A stretch of DNA of 46,483 nucleotides from JAFDVL01 sp043736395. Its GTDB lineage: Bacteria; Acidobacteriota; Blastocatellia; RBC074. Position numbers and translations under genes: made by a program. Below are positions 1 through 8,204 of this stretch, in pieces. Numbering within the stretch: position 1 is the first letter of the stretch; each line of letters starts with the position of its first letter. Location of the stretch: the NCBI GenBank assembly GCA_043736395.1, contig JAYTCQ010000233.1, positions 1 through 46,483 of the forward strand, given 5' to 3'. Below the pieces are notes generated by a model. The model searched no databases and had not been told where the DNA came from. It saw only the letters and a program-made list of their open reading frames with translations.

Positions 1-3
1 TAA

Positions 4-19
4 ACGCGTAACTCTGAAC
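4..19. repeat. Edge copy of a 16-bp intergenic repeat
   Basis: The 16 bases here (ACGCGTAACTCTGAAC) are identical to 6151-6166, which is the right arm of a long palindrome. The copy lies directly after the stop of the leftward DUF1501 gene. It is probably one arm of a second terminator-like palindrome whose other arm lies outside the window. Confidence 0.6.
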
Positions 20-21
20 GC

Positions 22-1521
22 TTACTGCCTCGTACGTGAAACCGTGTCGCGTCTCGTCGTTGAATTCACATCTCTGCTGCGCGCTTGTGCCGCCCGATCC
101 ACTGGAAACGCTTCTAAAATTGGATACCACGCGCCTTCTTTCGCAAACGGGACATATTCAAATCCGCGTCCGAACGGATCATCTGTTCTCACGGTAAAAT
201 AATTAATACCTAACGCCGAATAAATTGTCGCCGCAATATCTTCGTATTGAGCGGGACGTCCCTGCGACCAACCAGGGTCTTGCACCGAGCTGCCAGTAAA
301 GTTCGTTGTACCAATTGTTTTGCCGCCCTGAACCCCGCCACCAGCCATCACCGCAAAATGCTGAAAGAAATGATCGCGTCCGCTTTGTGTGGTCAGCGCA
401 CTGGTTGTGCGACCGAACTCACCCATCATCACAATCAAAGTTTCATCTAACAAAGTTCCACCATTAAGTCCAGGTTGCGCAGCTAAATCTGTCATCAGAT
501 TTGATAGTCCGTTATCTAAATTTGCCGCCATTCCATGCAAGCGCGTTGGATCGGCTTTGTCGTAAATATCGTCGTGATGATCCCAGTTTCCAAAATTGAT
601 TTGGACGTAGCGAGTCCCTTGATTTGACTGCACCAGATTTCGCGCCACGATGCACGAATTTCCAAAACCAGTGTTCCCAAATCTTGTCTGATCATCGGCG
701 GTGAATTTGAAAACCGCATCAACTTCAGCGTTGTACATCATTTCTTTTGAGCGCGTATAAAAAGCGCCCATCGTTGATACGTCATCGCCCAGGGGTGAAT
801 TTGTCCTCAACTTTGCATCAACGGATTGCAAAATGTTGTACCGTTTATCGAAGGTTGCCTGCCCATCGGCATTCGCTAAATTCCCTAATCCATTCGCGCT
901 CGCAGTTACATCAAAAGGAGCGTACAGCCCATTAAAATAGCCCGAACCAACAATTCCGCCACCTGTATTCAACGACACAAAAACCGGCAATTTTTGCGTC
1001 GCAGTTCTTTTGGATTCGAATTCACTGGCGACTACGCTGCCAATATTTGGAGCGATTTTTCCCAGCGCAGAACTTGGGCTGCGAGCAATTTGCGCCCATG
1101 TTTGTTGCAACGGATGCACCAGCGCAGGCGCGCGTAAATTGCGAATCACGGTCAGACGATTTATTTGCTCAGCCAGCTTCGGCATCAGCCCTTGCGGGAA
1201 TAAATACCCATTGTAAGTCGTCGGATTAAAATCTGCCGGAGTCCACGCGCCAACCTTCAAATCAAACGTGTCAACACTGCTTGGAGCGCCTGTCAGCAAA
1301 ATGAAAATGCAATTTCGCGCCGAAGATTTTAAGTGCAAATCGGCAGCGGCTTTGGCTTCACTCTTAAATAATGTAGGAACCAAAAAGCTTCCCGTGATTC
1401 CGGCTCCGGCTAATTTAAAGAATGTGCGGCGACCAAGATCAGGCCCGCGTAGCAACATGTTCGCCGAACGCTCAGGGGCGCAAATTTCACAAATATGTCC
1501 GTATTGATTATGGTTCGTCAT
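22..1521 (-). CDS. DUF1501 family protein with Tat-type signal
   Basis: This 499-residue protein matches the DUF1501 family, a sulfatase-like fold common in Planctomycetes and Acidobacteria. The N-terminus carries a twin-arginine stretch (GRRTFFKLAGAGITGSF, about residues 30-46), which suggests export in a folded state through Tat. A short CxxC-containing segment (ICEIC) comes before it. The family hallmark MGEFGRTT appears near residue 370, and an H-rich NFGNWDHHDD segment near residue 315. It lies downstream of, and on the same strand as, the DUF1549/DUF1553 gene, the usual arrangement for this pair. The biochemical role of the pair is not established. The start is preceded by a weak AAGGTG. 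Confidence 0.88.
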   Translation of the reverse strand: MTNHNQYGHICEICAPERSANMLLRGPDLGRRTFFKLAGAGITGSFLVPTLFKSEAKAAADLHLKSSARNCIFILLTGAPSSVDTFDLKVGAWTPADFNPTTYNGYLFPQGLMPKLAEQINRLTVIRNLRAPALVHPLQQTWAQIARSPSSALGKIAPNIGSVVASEFESKRTATQKLPVFVSLNTGGGIVGSGYFNGLYAPFDVTASANGLGNLANADGQATFDKRYNILQSVDAKLRTNSPLGDDVSTMGAFYTRSKEMMYNAEVDAVFKFTADDQTRFGNTGFGNSCIVARNLVQSNQGTRYVQINFGNWDHHDDIYDKADPTRLHGMAANLDNGLSNLMTDLAAQPGLNGGTLLDETLIVMMGEFGRTTSALTTQSGRDHFFQHFAVMAGGGVQGGKTIGTTNFTGSSVQDPGWSQGRPAQYEDIAATIYSALGINYFTVRTDDPFGRGFEYVPFAKEGAWYPILEAFPVDRAAQARSRDVNSTTRRDTVSRTRQ

Positions 1522-1545
1522 AGGTGTTCACCTTGTAGTTGGAGG

Positions 1546-1644
1546 CTCCCCTCCTTTCCCAGGAGGTGACGGGGGTGCTAGCATTTCGCAGGCATTTACC
1601 ACCCCGCCTTGCAGGCACCCCTCCTAAAAACAGGAGGGGAGTTT
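1546..1644. repeat. Inverted repeat with palindromic arms between the DUF1501 and DUF1549 genes
   Basis: Two GC-rich arms, 1546-1578 and 1614-1641, are inverted copies of each other. Each is also self-complementary: CCTCCT-TTCCC-AGGAGG on the left and CCCCTCCT-AAAAAC-AGGAGGGG on the right. The right hairpin is followed on the plus strand by a T-run. The element sits between two co-oriented genes and probably acts as a partial terminator, an mRNA stabiliser or a mobile palindrome. Confidence 0.6.
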
Positions 1645-3636
1645 TTAATAATTAAAAAGAAAATCCATTTTATTCAGGACTGTCCATTGAATTGCTTCCG
1701 CCGCTTCACGTTTTGTCATCGTCGTGAAGACCGAATTCAAGGTGTTAATTTCGTCACTGGTTGGATTGCGCGAAAGTGTATTCAAATACAATTGCGTGAT
1801 GATTTCCTGATTCGTGATGGCAGTATTCGCCAGCAGTTTAGAGACCGTCGAACCAGCATTCGCATTATGAATTCTGGTCATCACGAATGAATTATTCATC
1901 AGGTTCAGCGATTGCAGAATCGAAGGTTCTGAAGAGCGCGGTTTCACGTCGCGATCTCCACGCACGAAGGAATTCAGGAAGCTGACTGCATTCCCCGCAC
2001 CAGTCCGCGGCTCCGAAGGATCAGGCAATTGCATCGCCCAATTGACCGCATACGTGTTCACTCCCAGCGTATCTCTCAGTTGATACGTAACCCCAATCCC
2101 AGTGGCTTTCATGATCGCGTCGTGAACCTCTTCGGCTTCCAGGCGACGAGCATATTTCCGCGCATAGTAAGGAATCATCGAAATATTCCAACTGCCGGGA
2201 TATTGCGCTGAAAGCTGATAAATATTGGATTTGGAAATTGTTGCAATCAGCTTTTGCAAATTAAAATTATTCGCGATGAAATCATTCGTGAGCGCTTCAA
2301 GCAGGTCAGGATTTGCAGGTTGTAAGCTCCACCCTGAAGGCAGTTGCGCCGCCTTATCCAGCCGCGCCGGATCAAACGTATTGGACGGCGAAACCAATGC
2401 TTCCACCATCATTTTCTCCCAAATGTAATTCACGGCGGCGCGGGCAAATTGCTTATCAGCAGTGATGATTCGTGCTAACGCAACACGGCGAGTTTCTCCG
2501 GTGTTGGGTGTTTGACCGTTAAAAACATACTTCGGCGCAACAGAACTCACGCCGTTAATGGCTACTCGATTTGTCCGATTTCCAGAATTTGTATTGAGCA
2601 GGTATTCGCCGGTCACACGTTCCGTAATCGTATATTTACGATAATTCGGCGTAGTTGAAAGAACTGTTGGCGCCATATTCGTGCGGGCAAAAAATGCGGC
2701 CAATTCCCATGCTTCCATCCGCGTTTTTTTCGATCCCCATAAATTCACGGTATCGAGATGTCCCGCACCGTCGTGGCAATACAGGCAATCAAATGAATTG
2801 ATCCCTAAGAACATACTAGCCGTATTCACAGCGCGACCATCCATCGAATCCTGTGTCGGCCCCATCGAAATAAATCCGCCAACAGTGTGATTCGTGGCGC
2901 CTTCCACAAAATTATCTCCATTAGCAGTGATCATTTCAGTCGCGATTTGCGCATAACTTTTATTCGCCTGCACCGAGGATTTGATGTAATTATAGAAGGC
3001 ATCACGCGCTCCGCTGTAACGAACAATGTGGACGGAACGATATGTATTCCTGAACAAATCCCCAAAGAACATTGTCCATTTATCCACATATTCTGGTGAT
3101 CCGATGAGCGAATCTATGAGTGTGTCGCGTTTGTTCGCAGCGGTATTGGCGAGAAAACTTGTCACATCGCTGGCGGCTGGAATCCGTCCGGTCAGATCAA
3201 GATAAGCACGTCGAATAAATTCCTCATCAGTGCAAATCGGCGCGGATTGAATGCTGTCGGCTCCCATTTTGTCGAAGAGAATCGTATCAATGTAATTCTT
3301 GCGCGGGATGTTTTGCGGATCAATTAGCGCGATACTGCCATCGCCTGCGGCTTCAGGTGTGTAGCGTTGAATCGTCCGCGCTAATCCTTCCCGGTGACGC
3401 AGCATGGCATCTTTCGGGCTGACAGGGTTCTGTAAAAATTCACAGTTTTCTTTTGTAGTGCGACGGGTTCCATTTTCGTCTTGCGCTTCACTGGCAGCGG
3501 CGGCAACAAAGCTGGAACCAGATTCGTTAACTACGAAAACAATCAATGTGAATAAAAAAATTGAACAAATCATCAACTTGAAAATTCGCGGACTGCCAGA
3601 CGAAAAGAAATTTTCAAGAATTTTTGATGGGCGCAT
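1645..3636 (-). CDS. DUF1549/DUF1553 domain protein with CxxCH motif
   Basis: This 663-residue exported protein has an N-terminal hydrophobic segment (about residues 18-36). A DUF1549-type region follows around residues 130-330, including RRAYLDLTGRIPAASDV. A DUF1553-type region fills the C-terminal half (ARAAVNYIWEKMM and the later RRLEAEEVHDAI). A single c-type heme-like site CLYCH lies near residue 285. In Planctomycetes and Acidobacteria this architecture is typically paired with a DUF1501 gene, as here. The start ATG is supported by AGGAG about 6 nt upstream. Function is unknown; a role in periplasmic polymer or redox metabolism is only an inference. Confidence 0.88.
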   Translation of the reverse strand: MRPSKILENFFSSGSPRIFKLMICSIFLFTLIVFVVNESGSSFVAAAASEAQDENGTRRTTKENCEFLQNPVSPKDAMLRHREGLARTIQRYTPEAAGDGSIALIDPQNIPRKNYIDTILFDKMGADSIQSAPICTDEEFIRRAYLDLTGRIPAASDVTSFLANTAANKRDTLIDSLIGSPEYVDKWTMFFGDLFRNTYRSVHIVRYSGARDAFYNYIKSSVQANKSYAQIATEMITANGDNFVEGATNHTVGGFISMGPTQDSMDGRAVNTASMFLGINSFDCLYCHDGAGHLDTVNLWGSKKTRMEAWELAAFFARTNMAPTVLSTTPNYRKYTITERVTGEYLLNTNSGNRTNRVAINGVSSVAPKYVFNGQTPNTGETRRVALARIITADKQFARAAVNYIWEKMMVEALVSPSNTFDPARLDKAAQLPSGWSLQPANPDLLEALTNDFIANNFNLQKLIATISKSNIYQLSAQYPGSWNISMIPYYARKYARRLEAEEVHDAIMKATGIGVTYQLRDTLGVNTYAVNWAMQLPDPSEPRTGAGNAVSFLNSFVRGDRDVKPRSSEPSILQSLNLMNNSFVMTRIHNANAGSTVSKLLANTAITNQEIITQLYLNTLSRNPTSDEINTLNSVFTTMTKREAAEAIQWTVLNKMDFLFNY

Positions 3637-3772
3637 AAGTAGCTCCTGGATGTTTAGTGCGTAATTTAATACTACAATTGGGGAATTAACTTTTTAAAGA
3701 ATCTTGCCGATACTACAGGGATAGCTGTAAGAGTACACCAGTCTGGAAAAAGTCTAAAAAAATTATTTTATC

Positions 3773-4924
3773 CTAAGATTCTTTTCTGACATTACGGATT
3801 TCTCCAATCAATGCAGCCATTTCGTCATCGGTGTTAAAAAAATGAGGCCCGATTCTAATTCCGGCATTGGGTCGAAAATCCACGATGAAATTTCTTTTTT
3901 CGAGTTCCTGCACAATTTCCTGTGCGTGAGGAATATCAATAATGACTGAGCCGCCACGCTGCGTTGCATCCATTGGAGAATTAATTTTCCAGCCATTCTC
4001 CAATGCCTTTTCAATCAACCACGAAGTTTGTCGGATGGATTGTTCACGAATTCTTTCGACTCCGATTTCATTGATTAGATCGTAGCCCGCCGAAGCCACG
4101 TACAATGCCGGAATTGCCGGAGTTCCCTGCAAAAAGCGGTTCGCGTCGTCGGCGTATTCAAGCTCCGGCTCAAACTCGAAGGGAGATTTATGCCCCGCCC
4201 AACCAGTAATTTTCGGTTCAAGCTTGTCAATTAATTTTGGATTCACATAAAGCCATCCCGCGCCTGGCCCGCCGCATAACCACTTCACTGAACCACCTGT
4301 CGCTAAATCAACTTCGAGTTCTGTCACATTCATCGGAACCGTGCCCGCCGATTGATAGGCATCAAGTATGACCATTGCTCCAACCTCGTGCGCTTTTTCA
4401 ATGATCGGCTTCACGTCCTGAATATATGCACTGCGGAAAAGGACGTGCGAAATGGGAACAAGCAAAGTTTGCTCATCAATCGCATCGACCATCCGCTCTG
4501 TATTTATAGTGATTCCGTCATCGCTAGGGACGCGAACGATTTCAATTCCGGCTTCTTTGGCGTACGCATCGTAGACGTGCATGACCGAAGGAAAATTTAG
4601 CGCTTCATACACGATTTTTTTGCGTGTGGTCCGTTGTAAATCGAAGCAGGAAATAATAATTGCCTGCGCAATCGAAACGTTTTGATGCATCGTCACAGAG
4701 CCGGATTGCGCTCCGATAATGGACGCGATTTTATTACCGACAGTGATTGGCATTTCCCACCAGCCTTCGCTCCAGGCTCTGGCACCGCGCGTCGCCCACG
4801 TGTCGGCGTATTCCAGCATTCGGGTACGGGCAGTTAACGGCATCGCACCGAGGGAATGATTTATGAGGTAGACAGATTGCGATAAAATAGGAAATTGCTC
4901 ACGATATGATAGTAAATCAAGCAT
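3773..4924 (-). CDS. Class V aminotransferase, kynureninase-like
   Basis: This 383-residue protein has the fold type I PLP architecture of class V aminotransferases, kynureninases and cysteine desulfurases. The PLP-lysine motif is visible as GGSVKWLCGGPGAGWLYV near residue 210, and the upstream Asp of the cofactor site as VILDAYQSAGTVPMN near residue 190. The N-terminal YLINHSLGAMP resembles the kynureninase/desulfurase start. The C-terminal RIGPHFFNTDDEM is a substrate-binding arginine region of the family. It stands alone, so the substrate cannot be inferred from context. A cytosolic enzyme is likely. Confidence 0.85.
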   Translation of the reverse strand: MLDLLSYREQFPILSQSVYLINHSLGAMPLTARTRMLEYADTWATRGARAWSEGWWEMPITVGNKIASIIGAQSGSVTMHQNVSIAQAIIISCFDLQRTTRKKIVYEALNFPSVMHVYDAYAKEAGIEIVRVPSDDGITINTERMVDAIDEQTLLVPISHVLFRSAYIQDVKPIIEKAHEVGAMVILDAYQSAGTVPMNVTELEVDLATGGSVKWLCGGPGAGWLYVNPKLIDKLEPKITGWAGHKSPFEFEPELEYADDANRFLQGTPAIPALYVASAGYDLINEIGVERIREQSIRQTSWLIEKALENGWKINSPMDATQRGGSVIIDIPHAQEIVQELEKRNFIVDFRPNAGIRIGPHFFNTDDEMAALIGEIRNVRKES

Positions 4925-4997
4925 AATTTTTTAATTCAAGTAATGATGACGTATAGTTAATCGTTCATTATCTGGTCAAAATTGAAACGAGCTTACC

Positions 4998-5714
4998 ATG
5001 ATCACAAAAATAATATCACTTCTGTTGTTCGCATTCATATTGGTTGTAATCGCAGATGCGCAGAAGAAAAAACATGCATCACATCAGAGTTTATCAATAA
5101 AAACGGTACGCCTGCATGTTGACGGGTTCCAGAAAAGTAAAAGTGGGGCGGTCTGAATGGCCTGACCGGAATCGGTCAAACAAGCCCTGGAAGGGCTTGA
5201 CGCTGTCAAGATGATCAAGATGAAGCTCGATCAGGACGAATTCGTCATAACGTATGATCCTGCTAAAGCGGATCCGAAGCTGTTAATTGCGACGGTGAAG
5301 AAATCTGGCTATACGGCACGTGTCGTTTCAGGCATTAATAAATCAACACCCCTGACGATAAAGAAATTGCCGCAAGGCTTTTCTTTACTGGACGATGCAC
5401 TTGCCAAATCAAAAACCGAAAACAAACCTGTCGTGCTGGACTTAAATGCAGAATGGTGCGCTCCGTGTCGTCAACTGGAACGACTTACGTTTCCCGACCC
5501 GAAAGTAAAAGCGTTATTGGAACAGACGATTTTTCTCAGAATTGACACTGATAAATATCCAGAGATCGCAAACCAGCTCGGTGTCGAGGGATTGCCAGAC
5601 ATCCGGTTTGTCTTGCCTGATGGGACTATCGTTCGCCAATTAAGAAGCTTTCAGGATGCAGCCTCGCTTGCTCTCGAATTAGAACAATTACTCCAGAAAA
5701 TGATCCGCAAATAA
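4998..5714 (+). CDS. Candidate selenoprotein: signal peptide + HMA domain (UxxU) + thioredoxin
   Basis: Reading from ATG 4998 to the stop at 5714 gives 238 residues in one frame, interrupted only by UGA at 5154-5156 and 5163-5165 (codons 53 and 56). Residues 1-21 are a signal peptide. Residues 37-115 match a heavy-metal-associated fold: TVRLHVDG, then the helix PESVKQALEGLDAV, then VTYDPAKAD-like and KKSGYTARVV segments. The two UGA codons fall three apart, exactly where the HMA CxxC should be, giving U-M-A-U followed by PESV. A nine-residue segment (FQKSKSGAV) separates the first strand from this motif. Residues 125-238 are a thioredoxin/DsbD-like domain with WCAPC (C154, C157) and the cis-Pro motif GLPD. 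A SECIS-like hairpin follows the UGAs. A standard call would begin at ATG 5211 and lose the metal site. Alternatives are a pseudogene or a sequencing error. No sel genes are in the window. Confidence 0.72.
5163..5201 (+). promoter_or_regulatory. Candidate bacterial SECIS element
   Basis: Two adjacent perfect hairpins lie just after the in-frame UGAs. The first is TGACCG-GAAT-CGGTCA (5163-5178), whose base includes the second UGA. The second is CAAGCCC-TGGAA-GGGCTTG (5181-5199), a 7-bp stem. The apical loop of the second starts 31 nt after the first UGA and 22 nt after the second, and has G as its second base. Bacterial SECIS elements are known to lie in the coding region a few tens of nt after the UGA with a G early in the loop, so the geometry fits. 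SelB binding is not shown. Confidence 0.5.
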
Positions 5715-5747
5715 TCAAGCTGTAACCGATTAGTGAAAGGAAAATTC

Positions 5748-6098
5748 ATGTCCGAAGAAAATTGCGTATTTTGTAAAATCTCAGCTGGAGAAATCCCGGC
5801 AACTAAAGTCTACGAAGATGACGAGGCTATCGCTTTTCATGACTTGACGCCACAAGCACCGATTCATGTTTTAATTATTCCGCGTGAGCATCTGGATTCG
5901 CTGAACGATGCTGGCAAGAGCGATGAAGCATTATTAGGGCATTTGCTGCGCCTGGTTCCTAAAATTGCCAATCAATTAGGAGTTGCCGAGAATGGATTTC
6001 GAACGGTGATTAATACCGGTGTGGATGGAGGCCAAAGCGTTTCTCATCTGCATATTCATTTGCTGGGAGGAAGAATGTTGCAGTGGCCTCCTGGATAA
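5748..6098 (+). CDS. HIT family hydrolase (HinT-like)
   Basis: This 116-residue protein has the full histidine triad near its C-terminus, HLHIHLLGGR, and an N-terminal CVFCKISAGEIPATKVYEDD typical of HinT-like nucleoside phosphoramidate hydrolases. The start at 5748 is preferred over one five codons upstream because AAAGGAAAA lies just before it. It starts 33 nt after the thioredoxin/HMA gene and may be co-transcribed with it. HinT enzymes hydrolyse AMP-lysine-type phosphoramidates in the cytosol; the physiological substrate here is unknown. Confidence 0.92.
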   Translation: MSEENCVFCKISAGEIPATKVYEDDEAIAFHDLTPQAPIHVLIIPREHLDSLNDAGKSDEALLGHLLRLVPKIANQLGVAENGFRTVINTGVDGGQSVSHLHIHLLGGRMLQWPPG

Positions 6099-6099
6099 T

Positions 6100-6166
6100 G
6101 TTCAGAGTTACGCGTGTACGTTTTTTATTAATAGCCTGTCAAAAACGTTCACGCGTAACTCTGAAC
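6100..6166. terminator. Bidirectional terminator, long palindrome
   Basis: The arms 6100-6116 and 6150-6166 are perfectly complementary over 17 bp. The stem continues inward (6117-6125 with 6141-6149) with one mismatch and ends in a T-run/A-run pair, leaving a 15-nt loop. It lies between the convergent HIT and M1-like genes, and its last base overlaps the stop codon of the latter. A copy of the right arm occurs at 4-19. Confidence 0.8.
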
Positions 6167-7923
6167 TAATACCGCAATATCGCAGCACGCCCGATCTTGA
6201 CTAAAATTCTATTAATTTTCTTTCCTTTGGGTTTCTCTTCGGAACCGAAATACATCGTCTCAGGTTTCCCTAAATCTTCATCGCCTTTTTTTTCTTTTAG
6301 ATACCGCTGAAAGAGAGATTTCACAGTATTCGAATTATTTGAGGCCAGCAAAAATTCGTCTCGGAGGTCGTTACTACTGGCAAATCGAAATCGAAAATTT
6401 TTACTATATTGTTTGAGAATTCCAAAAAATTGTTCGTCGCCAAGTTCTTTTCTCAGCGCGTGAAAAAGCATCGCGCCTTTCGCCTGAACGATGGCAGAAA
6501 ATTGCAGGAGGCTGCGGAAATCTTTGGCAGGTTTGGCCACTTCAAAATCAACTCCGCCCAGTGAACGATAGACCTGATACGCCGATTTTAATTGACGATT
6601 GATTGTTTGGTCGCCCACCTCTTTGCCGTAAACGGATTCGTAATAATAGGTCGCTGCGAAACTTGAGAGGGCTTCATCCATAAACGGAGTCTTTTGCGAA
6701 TCACTCCCAACTAAATTTCCCCACCACTGAAAGGCAATGCTCTGCGCCGTCGTAAATTCAAGCGCGTTTTTAACGACATCAGCTTGTTGGCGAATCATCC
6801 CGGGCAGCCGCGCAGCTTCGGGCGAATCGAAATTTATACAATAAGCCTGCGCAATTACCACTAAACCAGGAAATTCAATTCCGCCGAATCCAGCCGGAAG
6901 CGGCAACTCTACGATATTGAGTTGCAGAAAAGGAAAATCTCCAAAGGCTCGGCTATAACTCGTCATCGAACCTGCCGCGAACTGCGAAATTTTTGCTCCA
7001 ACTACTTCGTCACCGGCAGCATGGTAAACCGCAATTTCAACGTTTCCGACTTTTTGGCGAATCGTTTTGAAATGTTCTCCAAAAGCCAGCGCAAATCCAC
7101 GTAAATTTTCGCCAGCAAACGTCATCACTTTAACTTTATCTTCTTTAATTTTCGAATTGATTAAGGGCGCAGAACCGATGACAGTGACATCACTATCTAA
7201 CGTTACATTGACTTCGTAATTCGCCACTTCATTACTCACCATGCCGCCTACACCAACAGCTAAGCCTTGATCCGTCGTCGTCATATCCGGCGCGGTCAAC
7301 AGTGGATAAAAATATCCGAGCAGCATCGTTTGATCACAGGCGAAGAAAATATCTCTGGAGTCGCGACGACGCTGATCATCGCTCATCGCATCGCTGGCTT
7401 CTTCTAAAAAATTAGCCAGCAACGTCGTTTCTTCGCGCTGCAGTCGCGGGACATGCGAAGCAAAATCAATGATTAATTCAAGAGTTTTACCAGGAGCTAA
7501 CTTGAAGGGTAATTTAATTTGAAGAACTGAATTTCGGGCCTTAAGCGCAAACCTAACCGACTCACCTTTACGAAGCTGATACTGAAATGGCCGCAGCGAA
7601 ACTCCCTGCACCGAAAGACACGGAAACGTATCTTCTTCCATTCCGATATTTGGATATAAATGAAAATTGATTTGATCCAGTTCGCGGCGCGTCGAATTGG
7701 TAAACCGGACGATTTCGCGCCCCGTGTACGTTTGCGTCGAAGTATCAACTTGCAAGTCAATTTGATACTGCTGATTTGAAAACGAAGGATAATCAGTTAG
7801 GCTGTCCTTCGCCTCTCCCATCCACGAAAACAAGCACATCAGAACTGACGTACAAATTCGACTTAACCGGAATATATTCTTCTTTTTCACATCTTCATTG
7901 TAATGCAACTTGAGCAAAATCAC
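6166..7923 (-). CDS. M1 peptidase-like protein with degenerate zinc site
   Basis: This 585-residue exported protein resembles the M1 (gluzincin) aminopeptidase family. It has an N-terminal beta-rich region (YPSFSNQQYQIDLQVD... TYTGREIVRFTN) and an alpha-helical catalytic-like region. GGIEFPGLVVI stands in for the GAMEN-like strand. Where M1 enzymes have HExxH in HELAHQWFGNLV, this protein has QSIAFQWWGNLV: both zinc histidines and the catalytic Glu are lost, while FMDEAL keeps the third-ligand Glu. It is therefore probably a non-catalytic scaffold or binding protein. The first start is GTG at 7923; a GTG 11 codons downstream (7890) would give a cleaner signal peptide (KKKNIFRLSRICTSVLM). Confidence 0.8.
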   Translation of the reverse strand: MILLKLHYNEDVKKKNIFRLSRICTSVLMCLFSWMGEAKDSLTDYPSFSNQQYQIDLQVDTSTQTYTGREIVRFTNSTRRELDQINFHLYPNIGMEEDTFPCLSVQGVSLRPFQYQLRKGESVRFALKARNSVLQIKLPFKLAPGKTLELIIDFASHVPRLQREETTLLANFLEEASDAMSDDQRRRDSRDIFFACDQTMLLGYFYPLLTAPDMTTTDQGLAVGVGGMVSNEVANYEVNVTLDSDVTVIGSAPLINSKIKEDKVKVMTFAGENLRGFALAFGEHFKTIRQKVGNVEIAVYHAAGDEVVGAKISQFAAGSMTSYSRAFGDFPFLQLNIVELPLPAGFGGIEFPGLVVIAQAYCINFDSPEAARLPGMIRQQADVVKNALEFTTAQSIAFQWWGNLVGSDSQKTPFMDEALSSFAATYYYESVYGKEVGDQTINRQLKSAYQVYRSLGGVDFEVAKPAKDFRSLLQFSAIVQAKGAMLFHALRKELGDEQFFGILKQYSKNFRFRFASSNDLRDEFLLASNNSNTVKSLFQRYLKEKKGDEDLGKPETMYFGSEEKPKGKKINRILVKIGRAAILRY

Positions 7924-8010
7924 GTACCAATAAGATTATTTTCAATTTGACGCTGCGGGACTCGTATTGTACTATCTCGAATTCGTGAAGCACGCCTTTT
8001 GACAATTTAA

Positions 8011-8086
8011 GCCGACTTAGCTCAGCTGGTAGAGCGTCTGATTCGTAATTAGAAGGTCATCGGTTCGAATCCGATAGTCGGCTCCA
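8011..8086 (+). tRNA. tRNA-Thr (anticodon CGT)
   Basis: A full cloverleaf of 76 nt can be drawn: acceptor GCCGACT/AGTCGGC, D-arm GCTC...GAGC, anticodon stem TCTGA/TTAGA with loop TTCGTAA, and T-arm ATCGG-TTCGAAT-CCGAT. CCA is encoded at 8084-8086. The anticodon CGT at 8044-8046 reads ACG (Thr). No other tRNA is adjacent. Confidence 0.96.
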
Positions 8087-8204
8087 TTCTTAAATTCCTA
8101 TTTTAACTTGAAATGCACTCACCGTGAGAAGAGAACAATAATATCACGCTGATGTAGTTCATTTGAAAATCTTAAAAAATGGAAATGATTTAATAGATTT
8201 TATA

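Noticed and set aside
5211..5714. Starting the thioredoxin gene at ATG 5211
   Set aside because: It cuts the HMA domain in half and ignores the intact upstream frame with signal peptide. The longer selenoprotein reading explains all the sequence, though 5211 would be correct if no Sec machinery exists.
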